Made by a program: the position numbers and the translations under genes. A stretch of 64,000 bases of DNA from NCBI GenBank assembly GCA_037178855.1, contig JASJZC010000004.1, positions 5,270,001-5,334,000 on the forward strand. Reading direction: 5' to 3'. This document shows, piece after piece, positions 23,040-34,189 of this stretch. The notes beneath the pieces are model-generated. The model worked only from the letters and a program-made list of their open reading frames with translations, was not told where the DNA came from and searched no databases. Numbering within the stretch: the stretch's first letter is position 1; every line of letters begins with the position of its first letter. Source of the stretch: Oscheius sp. JU75. Taxonomy: Eukaryota > Nematoda > Chromadorea > Rhabditida > Rhabditidae.

Positions 23040-26000
23040 CTAACGAATTTCTTTGACAAGGTTCTGAAGGGCAAGGACGTGTCCACGAGCACTGTTCAGT
23101 ATGCGGGGACAGTCGTGTCGTTCGGCCATTTCTGGAAATCGCTGCGTTTTCAGTAAGGTATGATCTCGTCTATACTTTTCGGTCTTTTCTGGTCCGGACA
23201 CCCAAAATTAATGCATAGTTCAAGCTCCCTTTTGCCCGGAATTTTGCGATAAAATGATGATTGAAGCTGTCATTCGTTAATCACTTAGTATCCGGTAAGA
23301 ACTGGTTAAACGGTCCGTTAGCCGACAAACTATTAGCATGTCACATTCATTAGGTACTTCATTGTTTTCTTTAATTACCTCTTTTTTTCCTTGTTTCACC
23401 GAGAAAGAACGTATTCTGAACTAGATCATATTATCCGGATGTTCCTATGACTAGTATTTTCATTTAGGAGAAACAGTAGCTTGACTGACTACCTACTATC
23501 ACATACCTATTGACAAGACTGCTTATTCTGAACTTTTGGTGGGTCAAATAAGTCTGCTCGAACCGGTATGCTTCTTACTGGAGCAGAGAGCAGTAGGTTG
23601 TAGGTTTTAGTGAAAGAGAAAGAGACGGAATGAGGCTAGTTTGTTTGCAATTCCAATTTAAGACTTTGTAACAGTTTTTTTTTTATTTTCAAAGGTTCCC
23701 CTTTTACCCCAGAAATACAATACACTCACCATTGAAAAACTTTATCATGTCGGTAAAGTCCATGTTGTTCGAGACGATAACATCCCTGTAGTTAGTGATG
23801 AGGGAGAGAGCGAAGAACAGTGCAAAATGAGAAGTGACAGTCCTTCCAGCAGCCCAAATGGTTTCCCAGACTCTGTAGGTACAGTCGTAGGACAGTTCCC
23901 TCTTGAAATCAAGCAGGAACCAGCGATAACTGAAGTAGAGATGGGTACAGTCGCTCGTCGAAGACGTCAACATCGAGTAGATCTGCGGGTCGACGACTTG
24001 GATCAGGGAACGGAGGTTCGAGAGACATTGGTCCATGCCACTCCTCTGGGGAAAGTTGTCACGGAGACGAGCCATAATGATGGTGAAGCATTCGAGGGAG
24101 AGAGCCTCGTCCTCGAAGACGACAAGGAGTGGAGCCAGAATGTCACACATCCCTTGGATGTAGCCTTCTTCGAGGTTTCGGCGAACGTAGGTGCACATCA
24201 CTCGTCTGGAAATGGGATATTGGCCCATGGTCAAATGGGGAGACTATCAAAGGTTGTTGCCGTTGACTCATACAGTCGTTTTCTTCCTATTCAACACTTT
24301 ACCAGCCTTCTTTTACCTTCTCTAGGGTTCTTGAATTCAGGTCAAAAGGGTGGTTCAACTGAGAATGGAAATGGATTGATGTACGCTGGTCACTGATACA
24401 CTGATAGGGTAAGAGACAGATATGCGAGAGACAGAAAGACAGGAGAGTCACAGGGTGTAAAAGTCGGGAACTATTGTCTCTTGGTCGTTATAACATAAGA
24501 GTTAAAAGGACAGAGAGACTAGATTATTTGTACCAGGTGAAGGATATAAGATTAGAACTAGTGAGACTGGAGAAGAGATACACAATTTCCACTACTGAAC
24601 ATGGACGTCCCATTGACTGAACTTTATATGACTCTCGCTATTTTGTTCCTTCCTCCGATTCACCTCACCTCAAGCTCTCTAAATTTTCCTTGTTCGAGAA
24701 GAAGAAGAGATTCCGGTCGCAGCGTTCCACATCCTTGTCAATCCTGTGTAGATTCATTCCAAACTGTCCGAGCAATGCTTCCTCCTCGTCTTTGGCATCT
24801 GGTCGCTCTTCCGGTTCGAAGACGTCACTGACTACCGAAGAGTCTCTCGGTGGCCTCATTCTGGCTGCCAGGAAAGCCTCTTCGTCCCGTTTTCTGACCT
24901 CAGCCTCTAGAACTCTCCATTCGTCGACCTCTTCTCGATATCGGGCTGTGAAAGCCGAGGTTTTGGGCTCCAGATCTTCGCCCCAGGCGAAAAGACGAAG
25001 GAGGTAGGGCCAGGCCTGTCGCCGAAGTTCTTTCGCGTTTGTTCCTTCGATTCCTCTCCAGTAGACCCTCCTCAAGAATTCTTGTTCCAGTTCAGTCTAA
25101 AGTCTCATTGTTAACAGCTGTAATTGGAGAGGAAATACCGTTTTCAGCTCGCGACACCTCTTCCAGAAGTCGTCATCGACTGGGGCTACTGTCTCCTCAT
25201 CCCCGTCGAACTCTTTTGCCTCGACCAGATTTACCAGGTGCTTTCGGATGGTTCTCAGGTGGCGACAGTAGGACAGCCCTGAATAGAGGGAATTGTAAAG
25301 AAGTAGACGCTGTCTCCCCTGTCCCTGTCCATGTCGCTGTTAGCAACATCGCAGACCCTGACAATACGATATCTCTAGCTGGAAGTCCTTGTCAAGCTCT
25401 GTCAACCTAATCCCCAATCAATAAACATTTCTAGTTACTGCAAACAAACAAACTTTTGTTGCAAAAGTAGCTCTAACTATACAAACTGGAGACTATAAAA
25501 GGAACTCGAAAAGGCCGAAGAGTTCATTGGACACCTCATCATGATGCCAGCCACTCGCCGCCGTTCCCGCTCCGCCAGTCGTGCCAGCCGCAGTCGTGCC
25601 AGCCGCAGTCGTGCCAGCCGCAGTCGTGCCAGCCGCAGTCGTGCCAGCCGCAGTCGTGCCAGCCGCAGTCGTGCCAGCCGCAGTCGTGCCAGCCGCAGTC
25701 GTGCCAGCCGCAGTCGTGCCAGCCGCAGTCGTGCCAGCCGCAGTCGTGCCAGCCGCAGTCGTGCCAGCCGCAGTCGTGCCAGCCGCAGTCGTGCCAGCCG
25801 CAGCCGCAGCGGAAGCCGATCCCGATCCACCAGTCGTCGTCGCTCCGGAATGAAGTCCGTCGCCGCCCAGTCCCGTAGGAGCTCCGAATTCCGCGACAGT
25901 GCCGGACGTCTCCGCGACTCGAGGGGACGCTTCAAGCGAGAGCACTAATAAAGTGCTAACTGACTTCTACTTGTTCTTTGTCTTTGGTGTTCCAATGGGT

Positions 26001-29000
26001 CCTCTTGCTCTTCAAGACTTCTGCCTCCCTTTTAGTCGCTGGACAACTACTTTCCTTCTAACTTTCTTGTTCACCAACTCAACTGGAGGCCTGGAGCTCT
26101 TCTGCGACTCTTCTGGTCGAATCTACTTGCTCTATTCGACTACCCGAGGCATCTACAACATCTCTTCTAGGCACTTGGATAGACCATGATGTAATAAACC
26201 TTGTTCTCTACTGTTCTTGTCCCTTTTTGTGTGTTTTTGTGTTCTGGAGTAGTTCTATACTGCCCCTGTCACTGCCCAGCATCTAGTGAAAGAAGAGCGC
26301 GACTTACATCCATAGAAGGCACGGGCCAGGATCTGATGTCGAACAGATTGACAGGCTCGGTCGAGTTGAACACTGAAAAGAATAGTTAGGTAGTCTACAT
26401 CGGCCATTCTTGAACATTTCACTGTTTCCTAGCTGAAACAGGCAGTAGTACACTGGAAACTTGTAGACCTATAGTTTTATAGTCGCATTTTCGAGATGAA
26501 GCACTGGGTTTTTCGGCCTTTTTATGTTAGAGAAATTTGTAGCCCTTGATTTTCACGTTTGCAGAACATTGTAAAGCTCAAAACTCATTTCCTGCCCGAA
26601 ATATGAGGTAGGGCTAGCATAAGGTAACAGCAAGGCGCGTTGAGCAATACGCCTGCGTCAATCGTTTCGTATCGGCGCGCGCGCTTCATCGGGTTCAGCG
26701 CCAACAGCTGATTGTTAACAGCTGAATTAAGGAATTCTTGAGGTTTGTCTCAATATTCTGACACTGCAAAGCAGTGGCTTAATAAATTTTGAAAAGCGTT
26801 CTCATTGACGATAGCAAAAAAAAATTTCCTAAGTTGAAGCTTGTTTTAGTACTTCTGTTACTCACTTGACTAGGCTGTCCACATTATCCGTTATGTAGGG
26901 AGAGTTGGGCAGTGAGATACTGAAATATGTCGGTCAGACACAAAATATGGTGAGATCCTAACCATTTCTCGTAATCCCCATTGGCTGGAGGTGACGCGGG
27001 TTCGGGAACAGCGTGAATATTGTTGTTTCGGACGATTCGGAAGACGTAGTCCATGAAAAGAACGGTCGCAGCCGTCGACCTCTTCCTCAGTCGGGGTAGG
27101 ATCTTCTCCTTGGTCTCACTGATCCAAAGAGGCGGATCCAGACGAAGAGTCGGGGCCAAAGCATTTTCCAAGGCTCCCAGCAGGGCCACAGCACAGGTTC
27201 CGACCGGTAGTTGTAAGGGAGGGGACTGGACTCCTTCACAATCGACGAGAGTCAGCTTGGCTCCAGAAAATTCGTCTTTCTGGTGGAGATGGAGGTAGAT
27301 TATGTCGTTGATATCAATGTTCAGAGCCTGTTTCCAGAGCCATTGAGCCTCGTTTTCTTTGATTGCGGCAGAGGAGGGCTGGGAACTGGCGTGCTGAAAG
27401 ACCTTGGTTGTATGGTGATAGGGACAGCGAGTGGATCTGAACTGGTAACTAACCATTAGCTGATTCGGAGTCCATCGCAGCGAAATGCCTCCCTCGTAAT
27501 GCTTATGCAATGAGAGGTAGCCTGAACATCAGAATATATCTCTCCCTCTCGCCCAGACCAACCTTTTATGACATCCTCTCCACTGCCAGCCAGACATACT
27601 CCATTCTTTCCGTACAGGAGAGAAGACTTGAAGTTGTGATGGAGGGAATAGACATAGTCACGACTAGTAGATCCAGTCCTCTCATTGCTGACCAGGCTAC
27701 TGCTCTGTCTCTGTACTGTCAACGGATGTCTGGTCGAGGTCGGAGCCGGTGTCTTTGGTCCCCGGTCGACCAGATCCTCTGCTGTCACTTCACTAGACCC
27801 GGCTGCCATTCTGCGATATGTCACGGCACATGGACCCACTGAAATTGGTCTGTGTTTTTCTCATTTTGTCAAGTGGGGTCTAAAGCTGCTTCGAGTGAGA
27901 TTATATTAATGTGCGGTTGAGAGCGGCAGAAATAGAAGCGGGACTGCCAATTAGACGGGCTAATTGGTAAGCAGTAGAGGAATGTTGAGGAGCTTATCCA
28001 ATGATATCATGCTTGTTCATGGTCTACCGGGTTTCAATGATTAATACTTCTCTGTCTTAATCCAGTAGAAAGTTCGAGAGCATCTCGGGATTCAAGCCTG
28101 TGAAGCTCTACGCAATCCTTTCGCATTTTTAATCCTTCCTAATCTCGATCCAAGTCTAGTTTTCGTCGAGAAGCCTTTTAGCAAGATGTACAGAGTTAGA
28201 ACATGTACTCACTAAGTCAGAAAGTCTTTCATTTGAGACTTCTCAATTACTGGAGACAGCAAAACTGGTTGGTGCTGCACTTTAGTCTTTTTCTGGTACC
28301 AAGGCGCAACTTTCCAGTTTTATGATCTTTCTACGAAAATGTAGCTATTGCTCAACTCCACAGGTTCTATACATCATTCGTATAAAAACCATGCTATTGT
28401 TTCCAATATAACAGCGAATCGGGCAGTACATTGTGGCGCGCTATGTTCTGAAGCTTTAGGCGCCGCGCCGAAACTCAAACTCATTCTGACAAGGCCGTGT
28501 GCTCTTTGAAGTCATTTTAGTGTCTTTTCACTTCTGGAGAATGAGATTCAAAATGAGACCAAACATGCCTAGAAAATATCAGATTTCCGCTATTTAATGG
28601 TTGGAGACTGCTGATAATGCCAAGAAAAATGGCAAATTCTGAGACAGCTTCTTGGTAAAACTATAGTTATTTGAAAATAACAGTTAAGTGGGGATTTTTA
28701 CCAAAATTACCGATAGTTTCTCACCTTCTCCCATTCTAATCCTCTCCAAACATACTATAGCCATATGCATGTCACCTAAATATTCTACTACAAAATCATC
28801 TGGATTGGGCTCTAATCCGGTGCACGAGATCTATGAGCATTATGGAAAAGGGGGAAAAGAACTGCAGGAATCTGACATTCAAGAGGGGAAGCACCGGAGA
28901 TGAAGCTGAAGGGGATAATGGGGCAAGCTGGAAGGCCACCGGGACGAGGGGGGAACACGCCCGCCTCCCCGATCGATTTGCCCGTTTTGAAGAAGCAGAA

Positions 29001-31069
29001 ATACTACAACACAGAAAATGGATGAGACTCTATCTCTCTCTGGATTAAAAGGAAAAAATCCTCTTAGGGTGTCTATCTCAGAGAGGGGCGCAAATGGAAA
29101 GGGCGTCGGAACAAATTATGCGAGGGCTTGGATGGGATTGCGGAGGATTCACATTGGGCGAGAAAATGCTAAAAGCATAATAATAAATATCGTATACCCT
29201 CTTAAGATGTGCTTGAGAGCTTATCCTAAAATTTTACGATCTTTCCATTTTTGCCAAGGCTACCGTAATCCCAGTATGAGAAGATCTATTTCTTATAAAC
29301 CAGTTTTCGTGTCCAAGACTAATTTTTGAGCTTGTTAGGAATGTTCTGTAAAGTTGTATAGCAGATAAAAAGCTACAACTTTGCGACACTTCTTGAAGCT
29401 TGAAAATTGAATCTTGACCTCGAAAAAACCCTTTTAAACTTGGATACCATTGATTTGTACAATATGTGTGCATTTTTTTTTTCTATTTCTTCGCCCTTTG
29501 TCTGTCTACAACGTTATAGGCAATGTTTTTCTCTACAACTTTGCAGACTGTCGGAAAGGCCGATAATTATTTCCAAGTCCTGAAAATACGGGAAAACCAA
29601 AGCAACAGTGACGCTGATATCCCGTCACGTCCCACCCGTACTGTCTCGGAAGGCGCGATTCACGGCTTCTGGCGGCTGTGCTTGTTTGGCATCCAATTAA
29701 GGATTTTTTGAGGTTAGTCTCTAGATTCCGACTCTGCGCAAGCAGAGGTCAGATAAATTTTGGAAAGCCCTCCTTTTGGGGAGGGCGATAAGATCTCTTT
29801 CACTTTACTTACAAAGTAGGGCCGATAGCATTCCGCTTTTCGACCTGTCCATCATTAGAGCTGTGTTTTCGTAGAGCATTTTCATCCTGAAATGTTCATC
29901 TGTTGTTCTTTTCTCACTCAAAACTGACTGTTTTGAGTTCCCAATAAATACCACAATATCGTAGAGGATTCTCTCATGGAGAGCCTCTCGGATCCACACG
30001 AGATGGGCCGACGTCTGTGATGAGGGAGCCTCTTTCAGCTTGTTCAGAATTCTCTCAGCCTGGGAACAGTTCTTGGCGGCCGAGTGCAGAAGAGCGGCAG
30101 AGGAATTGGCTCCGAACAGGCCGAAGAGTCGACGACGAAGACCGTCCATTAGGCAGATTTCGACGGAGGCTGAAAACTTATTATCAGACCTTCGAACGAT
30201 GCCTCGACCTTTGAATGATTTTTAAGGAATACCGTAATCCCGTTTTGTCTGCATAATCTGACAGTGGCTGTTGTCCGAATTACTGCCCAAAGCTTTGAGT
30301 GTCTCTTGTCTTTCTTTCTTACCCGCTCTTTTTCCGAAACCTGTCTCTGTCTATCTCATAAAGTTCTGGCCTGAAGGTCACTCTCTGATCACCAGCTTTC
30401 CAACTTGTTTTTTGCAGGATGTCGCCACAGTATCCTCTGACAACTTGACGACTGATTTTCAATACCAACTTGTCCCTGTGATCATATCCTTTTCAAACTG
30501 TTACTGTCTATTTTCGTTGTCACTTTGTCTTGTCAACCTGTCACCTTCTCTTCCCGTCTCTGTGAATCTGTCGACCAGCACGCTCTGAACTAGGTTTTGT
30601 AACTCAAAGCTGTAAAAGCTGATCTTTGACTGGTATTTTTGAGACCTTGACCTACCACAGAGCTGCATGACATAGGAAGAGTCAATGTTCAGCGCCTTCC
30701 TCGAAGATGCCTCAGACATTATAAGCTTCACCTGAATTCCATATTTTTCAAGCTGAATCCCAAACTCACATCCTTTTTCACATTTTGAATCAACTGAATC
30801 TTTCTCTTATCAGCATCGTCTGGCTCCGGCTCATCAACGGAGGCCACACTGCCGTTTCGGGTCCGTCGCTCATGGCTGTCCACCCTATTTTCTGGCTATT
30901 CTCACAAAATGATGGCTACCCACTTTCCCCAAGTGTCCCTTCGTTCAGCCTTTTCCCGATTGTTGTCCGTTAATCCGTTTATCCATTCGACGACAGAACT
31001 TTTCCTGCGGGAACGGACCAGGTTTCGAGGAATGTCACGCGAAGAAGAAGGCTCATAACCCGTTTGCAT
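23040..31069 (-). CDS. SGSM: Small G-protein signalling modulator (RUN/Rab-binding/TBC RabGAP)
   Basis: A large minus-strand gene. The N-terminal part starts [18 protein letters not shown], directly after TTTTCAG at about 31070. Next come [15 protein letters not shown] (30730), [19 protein letters not shown] and [20 protein letters not shown] (about 30000), matching the SGSM RUN region. The Rab-binding PH-like domain is at 27840-26880: [67 protein letters not shown]. The TBC domain follows: [100 protein letters not shown]. The protein ends QNLVKEIR at 23040. In the family these are GTPase-activating proteins for Rab GTPases in vesicle traffic (nematode relative TBC-8). Its introns host a sperm chromatin-like gene (25541) and two SL RNA-like genes (26.7 and 29.7 kb). 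More upstream 5' exons are possible. Confidence 0.88.
25494..25501 (+). promoter_or_regulatory. TATA box of the nested sperm chromatin-like gene
   Basis: TATAAAAG lies about 45 bases before the ATG at 25541. The same box in the same surroundings occurs in the second copy (minus strand, 42688-42695). The two flanks are nearly identical for over 100 bases upstream, so the promoter was duplicated together with the coding region. Confidence 0.65.
25541..25948 (+). CDS. Arg/Ser-rich protamine-like (SPCH-like) sperm chromatin protein, copy 1
   Basis: An intronless gene for about 135 residues, starting [18 protein letters not shown]. The core is a 15-base tandem repeat at 25574-25800 that encodes the unit SRASR about fifteen times. 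The unique tail holds [19 protein letters not shown] and ends [14 protein letters not shown]. Nearly every residue is Arg, Ser or Ala, as in sperm nuclear basic proteins; nematode SPCH proteins are similarly Arg/Ser rich. No RNA-recognition domain is present, so a splicing SR protein is unlikely. A TAATAAAG overlaps the stop. The gene lies antisense in an SGSM intron. A shorter copy lies at 42393-42644, with about 700-800 bases of shared sequence in total. Function in sperm chromatin is inferred from composition only. Confidence 0.72.
   Translation: MMPATRRRSRSASRASRSRASRSRASRSRASRSRASRSRASRSRASRSRASRSRASRSRASRSRASRSRASRSRASRSRASRSRASRSRSGSRSRSTSRRRSGMKSVAAQSRRSSEFRDSAGRLRDSRGRFKREH
25574..25800 (+). 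repeat. 15-base tandem repeat inside the sperm chromatin-like gene
   Basis: The unit AGTCGTGCCAGCCGC is repeated about fifteen times with almost no variation. Because 15 is a multiple of three and the unit has no stop on either strand, long open frames appear in several other frames. Near-perfect identity of units indicates recent expansion or homogenisation. The second copy of the gene has only a few, more diverged units. Confidence 0.9.
26718..26815 (+). ncRNA. Degenerate spliced-leader RNA-like gene (SL copy A)
   Basis: This is the most diverged of four related elements. The leader region ends AATTCTTGAG before the donor GTTTGT, and TTGAG pairs with CTCAA just after it. The second hairpin CACTGC-AAA-GCAGTG is perfect, and the Sm-like site ATAAATTTTG is intact. 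The third hairpin, present in the other copies, is broken here. The upstream promoter-like element 54 bases before the leader is weak. It lies antisense in an SGSM intron and is probably a pseudogene or a diverged variant. Confidence 0.5.
27845..29687. other. Large SGSM intron with dispersed repeats
   Basis: About 1.9 kb between the RUN-region and Rab-binding exons of SGSM. No coding frame convinces me. It holds a GC-rich repeat at 28434-28476, a hairpin repeat at 29341-29391, and one arm of that hairpin at about 29532, before the SL RNA gene at 29688. Confidence 0.45.
29634..29647 (+). promoter_or_regulatory. PSE-like promoter element of SL RNA gene B
   Basis: ACCCGTACTGTCTC begins 54 bases upstream of the inferred leader start, followed by a GC-rich stretch ending GCGCGATT. 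The same element with the same spacing precedes SL copies at 31.95 and 47.45 kb. Position and conservation match the proximal sequence element of RNA polymerase II snRNA/SL RNA promoters. Confidence 0.72.
29688..29790 (+). ncRNA. Spliced-leader RNA gene (SL copy B)
   Basis: About 103 bases with the full layout of an SL RNA. The leader exon (29688-29712) begins GGCATCC and ends ATTTTTTGAG, like the TTTGAG end of nematode SL1. The donor GTTAGT follows at 29713. The second hairpin is CTCTGC-GCAA-GCAGAG (about 29731-29746). The Sm-binding site ATAAATTTTGG follows, then the terminal hairpin GCCCTCC-TTTT-GGGGAGGGC (about 29767-29786). Compared with the other copies, stems keep pairing through paired changes. 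It lies in an SGSM intron, antisense to SGSM. Confidence 0.82.
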
Positions 31070-31850
31070 CTGAAAAATGTCTTTAGAGGTTACAGGAAGA
31101 GCTAGAGAGATAAGAAAGAGAGAAAAATGGTCAGCTGGATGATTACAAAGGATTCGGGAAGTTCAAGAAACAAATTGCTACGGATGTTTGGAAATGTCGA
31201 GGCATAGGGTCAGAGGGACACAGAGAGTGTCCAAAAGAGTTCAATGAAGAGAACTCAAAGCAGAGCTTTGAATGCATCAAATGACGAGTAAAATGATAGA
31301 AATTAATGATGATGAGGGTTGAGAGAGAGCGAGGAAAAAGAGCGAACCTCCCACTCGCCCCCAAGGTGATTAGACGAGAGCGGATCCTGGGAAATGGACC
31401 CCCTCTCAGATGGAAAGAGCGTGAGTCTGTGTTGACGTTGATGTTTAGAGTAAGAGAGAGTGAGAGCTCTATGATCTCCTCTGATACCTAATTGGCTGAA
31501 TTTATTCAAGAAAGATGGAGAGGTTGTTGTGATGCGATTTGTTCGCCTGATGCTCCACCCTCTCCATCAAACACTGATCCAATTGTGCCTGAAAAAACAA
31601 CGGATGCGGTAAAGGCTGTGAGATTGCATAAAACAGTGTTTTTAGAGCTCTGGGAATGAGTCAAAACGGAAGAGACGACCTTGGAAAACAATAACGAGGA
31701 AACCTTCAGTTGAGCTCCTCGTCATCAAGAATGGGCTCAATAGGGAGTCAAGAATCGTGAAAGATTCTCTCTAAATGCATAAATTGTGATAGAGGTGTTC
31801 AGAAAGTTTGAAAACCTATAAAACGCTTAATTCGATACTTTCTGGTTTTC
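31070..31850. other. Upstream flank of SGSM
   Basis: No convincing gene. Purine-rich on the plus strand, with AGAGAGA runs near 31095-31120 and 31320-31340. It probably contains the SGSM promoter and 5' leader. Confidence 0.4.
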
Positions 31851-31851
31851 C

Positions 31852-31865
31852 GAGATAGTACGGGT
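31852..31865 (-). promoter_or_regulatory. Inverted PSE-like element
   Basis: Read on the minus strand this is ACCCGTACTATCTC, one base different from the element that precedes the SL RNA genes. It lies about 31 bases upstream of the plus-strand element of SL copy C, in opposite orientation. It may drive a divergent small RNA toward 31811 and below, but I see no SL or snRNA motif there. Confidence 0.45.
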
Positions 31866-31896
31866 GAGACAATACGACGCACTCATCTGAAGTCGC

Positions 31897-31910
31897 ACCC
31901 ATACTGTCTC
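31897..31910 (+). promoter_or_regulatory. PSE-like promoter element of SL RNA gene C
   Basis: ACCCATACTGTCTC begins 54 bases before the leader start at 31951 and is followed by GACGCGCGCGATT. It differs by one base from the elements at 29634 and 47392. Confidence 0.72.
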
Positions 31911-31950
31911 GACGCGCGCGATTAAAAGGTTTCGCCGCCTGACTGCTATC

Positions 31951-32052
31951 AGTGTCCAATATAGGATTTTTTGAGGTTTGTCTCTATATTCTGATCCTGT
32001 GCGAGCAGTGGTTAGATAAATTTTGGTAAACTCTCCCTTTGAGGAGAGCTAT
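31951..32052 (+). ncRNA. Spliced-leader RNA gene (SL copy C)
   Basis: The leader (31951-31975) begins AGTGTCC and ends ATTTTTTGAG, followed by donor GTTTGT. The second hairpin is GATCCTG to CAGTGGTT, where GATC/GGTT keeps pairing despite changes relative to copies B and D. The Sm-like site is ATAAATTTTGG, and the terminal hairpin is CTCTCCCTTTGAGGAGAG. The leader exon differs from copies B and D at a few positions. It is intergenic, upstream of SGSM. Confidence 0.8.
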
Positions 32053-33838
32053 TATTTTCTACTACAGTAGATTTCGGAAACACTGGAACCTCACAGAGAA
32101 TGTTTTGACTTTTCCACCATATTTGGCATTTACATAGATCTCTCTCTTCAGTTCAGAAAACACTAATTTATACCTAAACAAGCTTTGAAAAGAGGCAAAG
32201 GGAACGCATGGTCAGCTAAAAAGACCGATCAAAGCACTCGTGAATAATTCCAAGGGGGTCTGGGACTGGTAAATAGGGCTGAAAGATCAAAACCCATCTC
32301 TCTTCAGAAGAAAATAGAAAACGAATGGCTGAATGGCCCGCCGGACAAGGGAAGTGAAGGGCTTCCGGAGCCGTGCGCTTGAACGCCTTGAAAAGGCATT
32401 GGAGAGGGCAAAAAGCATGCGAAAAAGATCAAGAGAATGAGTGGGATATCATGTTTTTTGAAGCGTGGAAACCGAAGAGCAGGGAGAGCTATCGAGACGA
32501 AGGGCCCCACTCTATTCGGGAGCCAATTAGAATAGACTGGGGCAATGAAAGAGGTTTTTGATGAAGGGCTTTTAGTCCTGAGGGCCATTACCAAATCCCC
32601 GTTCCGGGTCCGAGAGTGACACTCACGGAAAGCCGTTAGTCTCTATGGAAGAAGTCAAGATATGACAGGAAAGGTAGAGGGGCTAGGCAAAGTTCAGAAT
32701 TAGTCGGGTGAACACTGATTTCACGGGTGAGTTGCTATAAAAAGAAGCTTTGAACAGGTGAGGGAGACTGAGAGACATTGGTGCATATGAACAGACAGTG
32801 GGACAGGGACAACCACCCTCACACCCCTTCTTCGGTCGTCAAAAGATCCTTTTCCAGTCGGTCACAGCAATCGACGCATACTCCGTTAGCTACAGTCGAT
32901 ACGATGTCTGCTCAGGAGTCTTTCCTTCTTTTTCTCTGGCCTTCCAGGAGGCGCAGCTCATCACGCTTCTTTTCACCCTCTGCTCCTTCTACGCTGACCG
33001 CCAAAGAAGCTGTCCATTCCGTTCGACTTCTCTTTCTCATCAAAATGTAGCTAGTTCATCGTAGTTTCCGCTCACTGTTGCTGTCCAGAGTAGCGCTGAA
33101 GATCTTCTAGCTTTTTGAAGCGAAACAATTCTGTTAGGATTTTTGGAACGAAGTTCACTGAAACTCTAGAAGAACGTGCAATTGAGAACTTTGCTAATTG
33201 CAAACTTGATAACTCCACTAAGAACAGAATTGGGAGTGAGTCAGGGAGACAGAGACAGACATGACTCATCAGGAAATAGTCCTACATATCCTTATTTATT
33301 TATCAAGTACTCACTTTGAACGAGCCTATAACACAACCTAATAAACCCGCTAGATAAAGACTTCGGGGATACTAATCGCCTAAAATCTTCCTTCTTTCCA
33401 TCGCTTTTGAGATCTCTGGAATAAAGGACTATCCAAAAACACGGAGGGAAATGCTAATCTTCCCAAAAAAGAAGGGCCAGGCCATATAGCCAGTAATTGG
33501 AGCAATAAATCTCTTGGCCTAAAATGTGGAATGCGGCGTGGTAGACACTCGAATGAGAATGAGAGGAGGGCTCAATTATTCACGACAGAGAAAAGGAGGT
33601 TCAAAGAAGAGGGGAGTTCGAGCAAACAAGAGACAGGTAATTAGACTTGGGGGAAAAACAGGCGATAATGAGGAAGAGTTGGATTGTTTTTCAGCTAGAA
33701 GGAATAAAGAGAGGCCAGAGGATAATTGGCTTACTGGATTCTTGGAGCTTGATCAGGGAGGACAGACCTCGGGAAATAGTAGTACCTAACAGGAGAACAT
33801 TCAACTTCAGTGTCTTTAGGATCACGAATCGACCTTTG

Positions 33839-33884
33839 CTCTACAAGCTTGTAGACCAGATCAAAAACTACAACTTTGCAGGAC
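33839..33884. repeat. Dispersed hairpin repeat (family 1 copy)
   Basis: Arms related to TTCTGCAAAGTTGTAG and its complement CTACAACTTTGCAG enclose a loop containing AGATCAAAAA. Similar units occur at 29341, 46405 and 46842, with single arms near 26570, 29532, 36344 and 57129. Confidence 0.55.
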
Positions 33885-34148
33885 ATCCCAAAACTAAAAA
33901 TTGTCATGTTGGGTCTTAAAATATTGTACCAAACCGTTTGTATCTCGACAATAAAGATGTCTTGCCATCTTTCAAGCCAGGATTGGAATGCACCGACACT
34001 TGTACTGAGCCACAAATTCGGTCCTATGAGTCATTCTCGTGTTTTGTTATGCCGATTGTAGTTTAGATCAAGAGCTAGTCCGAGCTTGTGACACAGTTGG
34101 AAAATTTGTAAGCTTTGTAACCCAAAACAGCAATTTATCTTGTTGACT

Positions 34149-34189
34149 CGCGCGCGCCCAATCTAATGCTTTAGGCGCTGCACTGAAAT
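34149..34189. repeat. GC-rich dispersed repeat (family 2 copy)
   Basis: CGCGCGCGCCC, then TTTAGGCGCTGCACTGAAA. Related copies: 28434-28476, 34950-34986, 36620-36689 and 46282-46345. The shared core is TTTAGGCGC followed by a second GC-rich half and GAAA. Confidence 0.5.

Noticed and set aside
25574-25800. CRISPR-like array
   Set aside because: The repeats are contiguous 15-base coding units with no spacers, in a eukaryotic gene.
25541-25948. SR splicing factor
   Set aside because: There is no RNA-recognition motif, the protein is tiny, and the composition includes alanine-rich SRASR units. Protamine-like is the better fit.
25899-26189. Open frame starting [15 protein letters not shown] shared downstream of both SPCH-like copies
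   Set aside because: It overlaps the end of the SPCH-like gene in another frame, and after about 60 residues the two copies diverge by frame-changing differences. It behaves as a 3' untranslated region.
32778-33064. Possible small plus-strand gene
   Set aside because: Two overlapping frames look equally mild, and neither has a signal peptide, family motif or clear splice sites.
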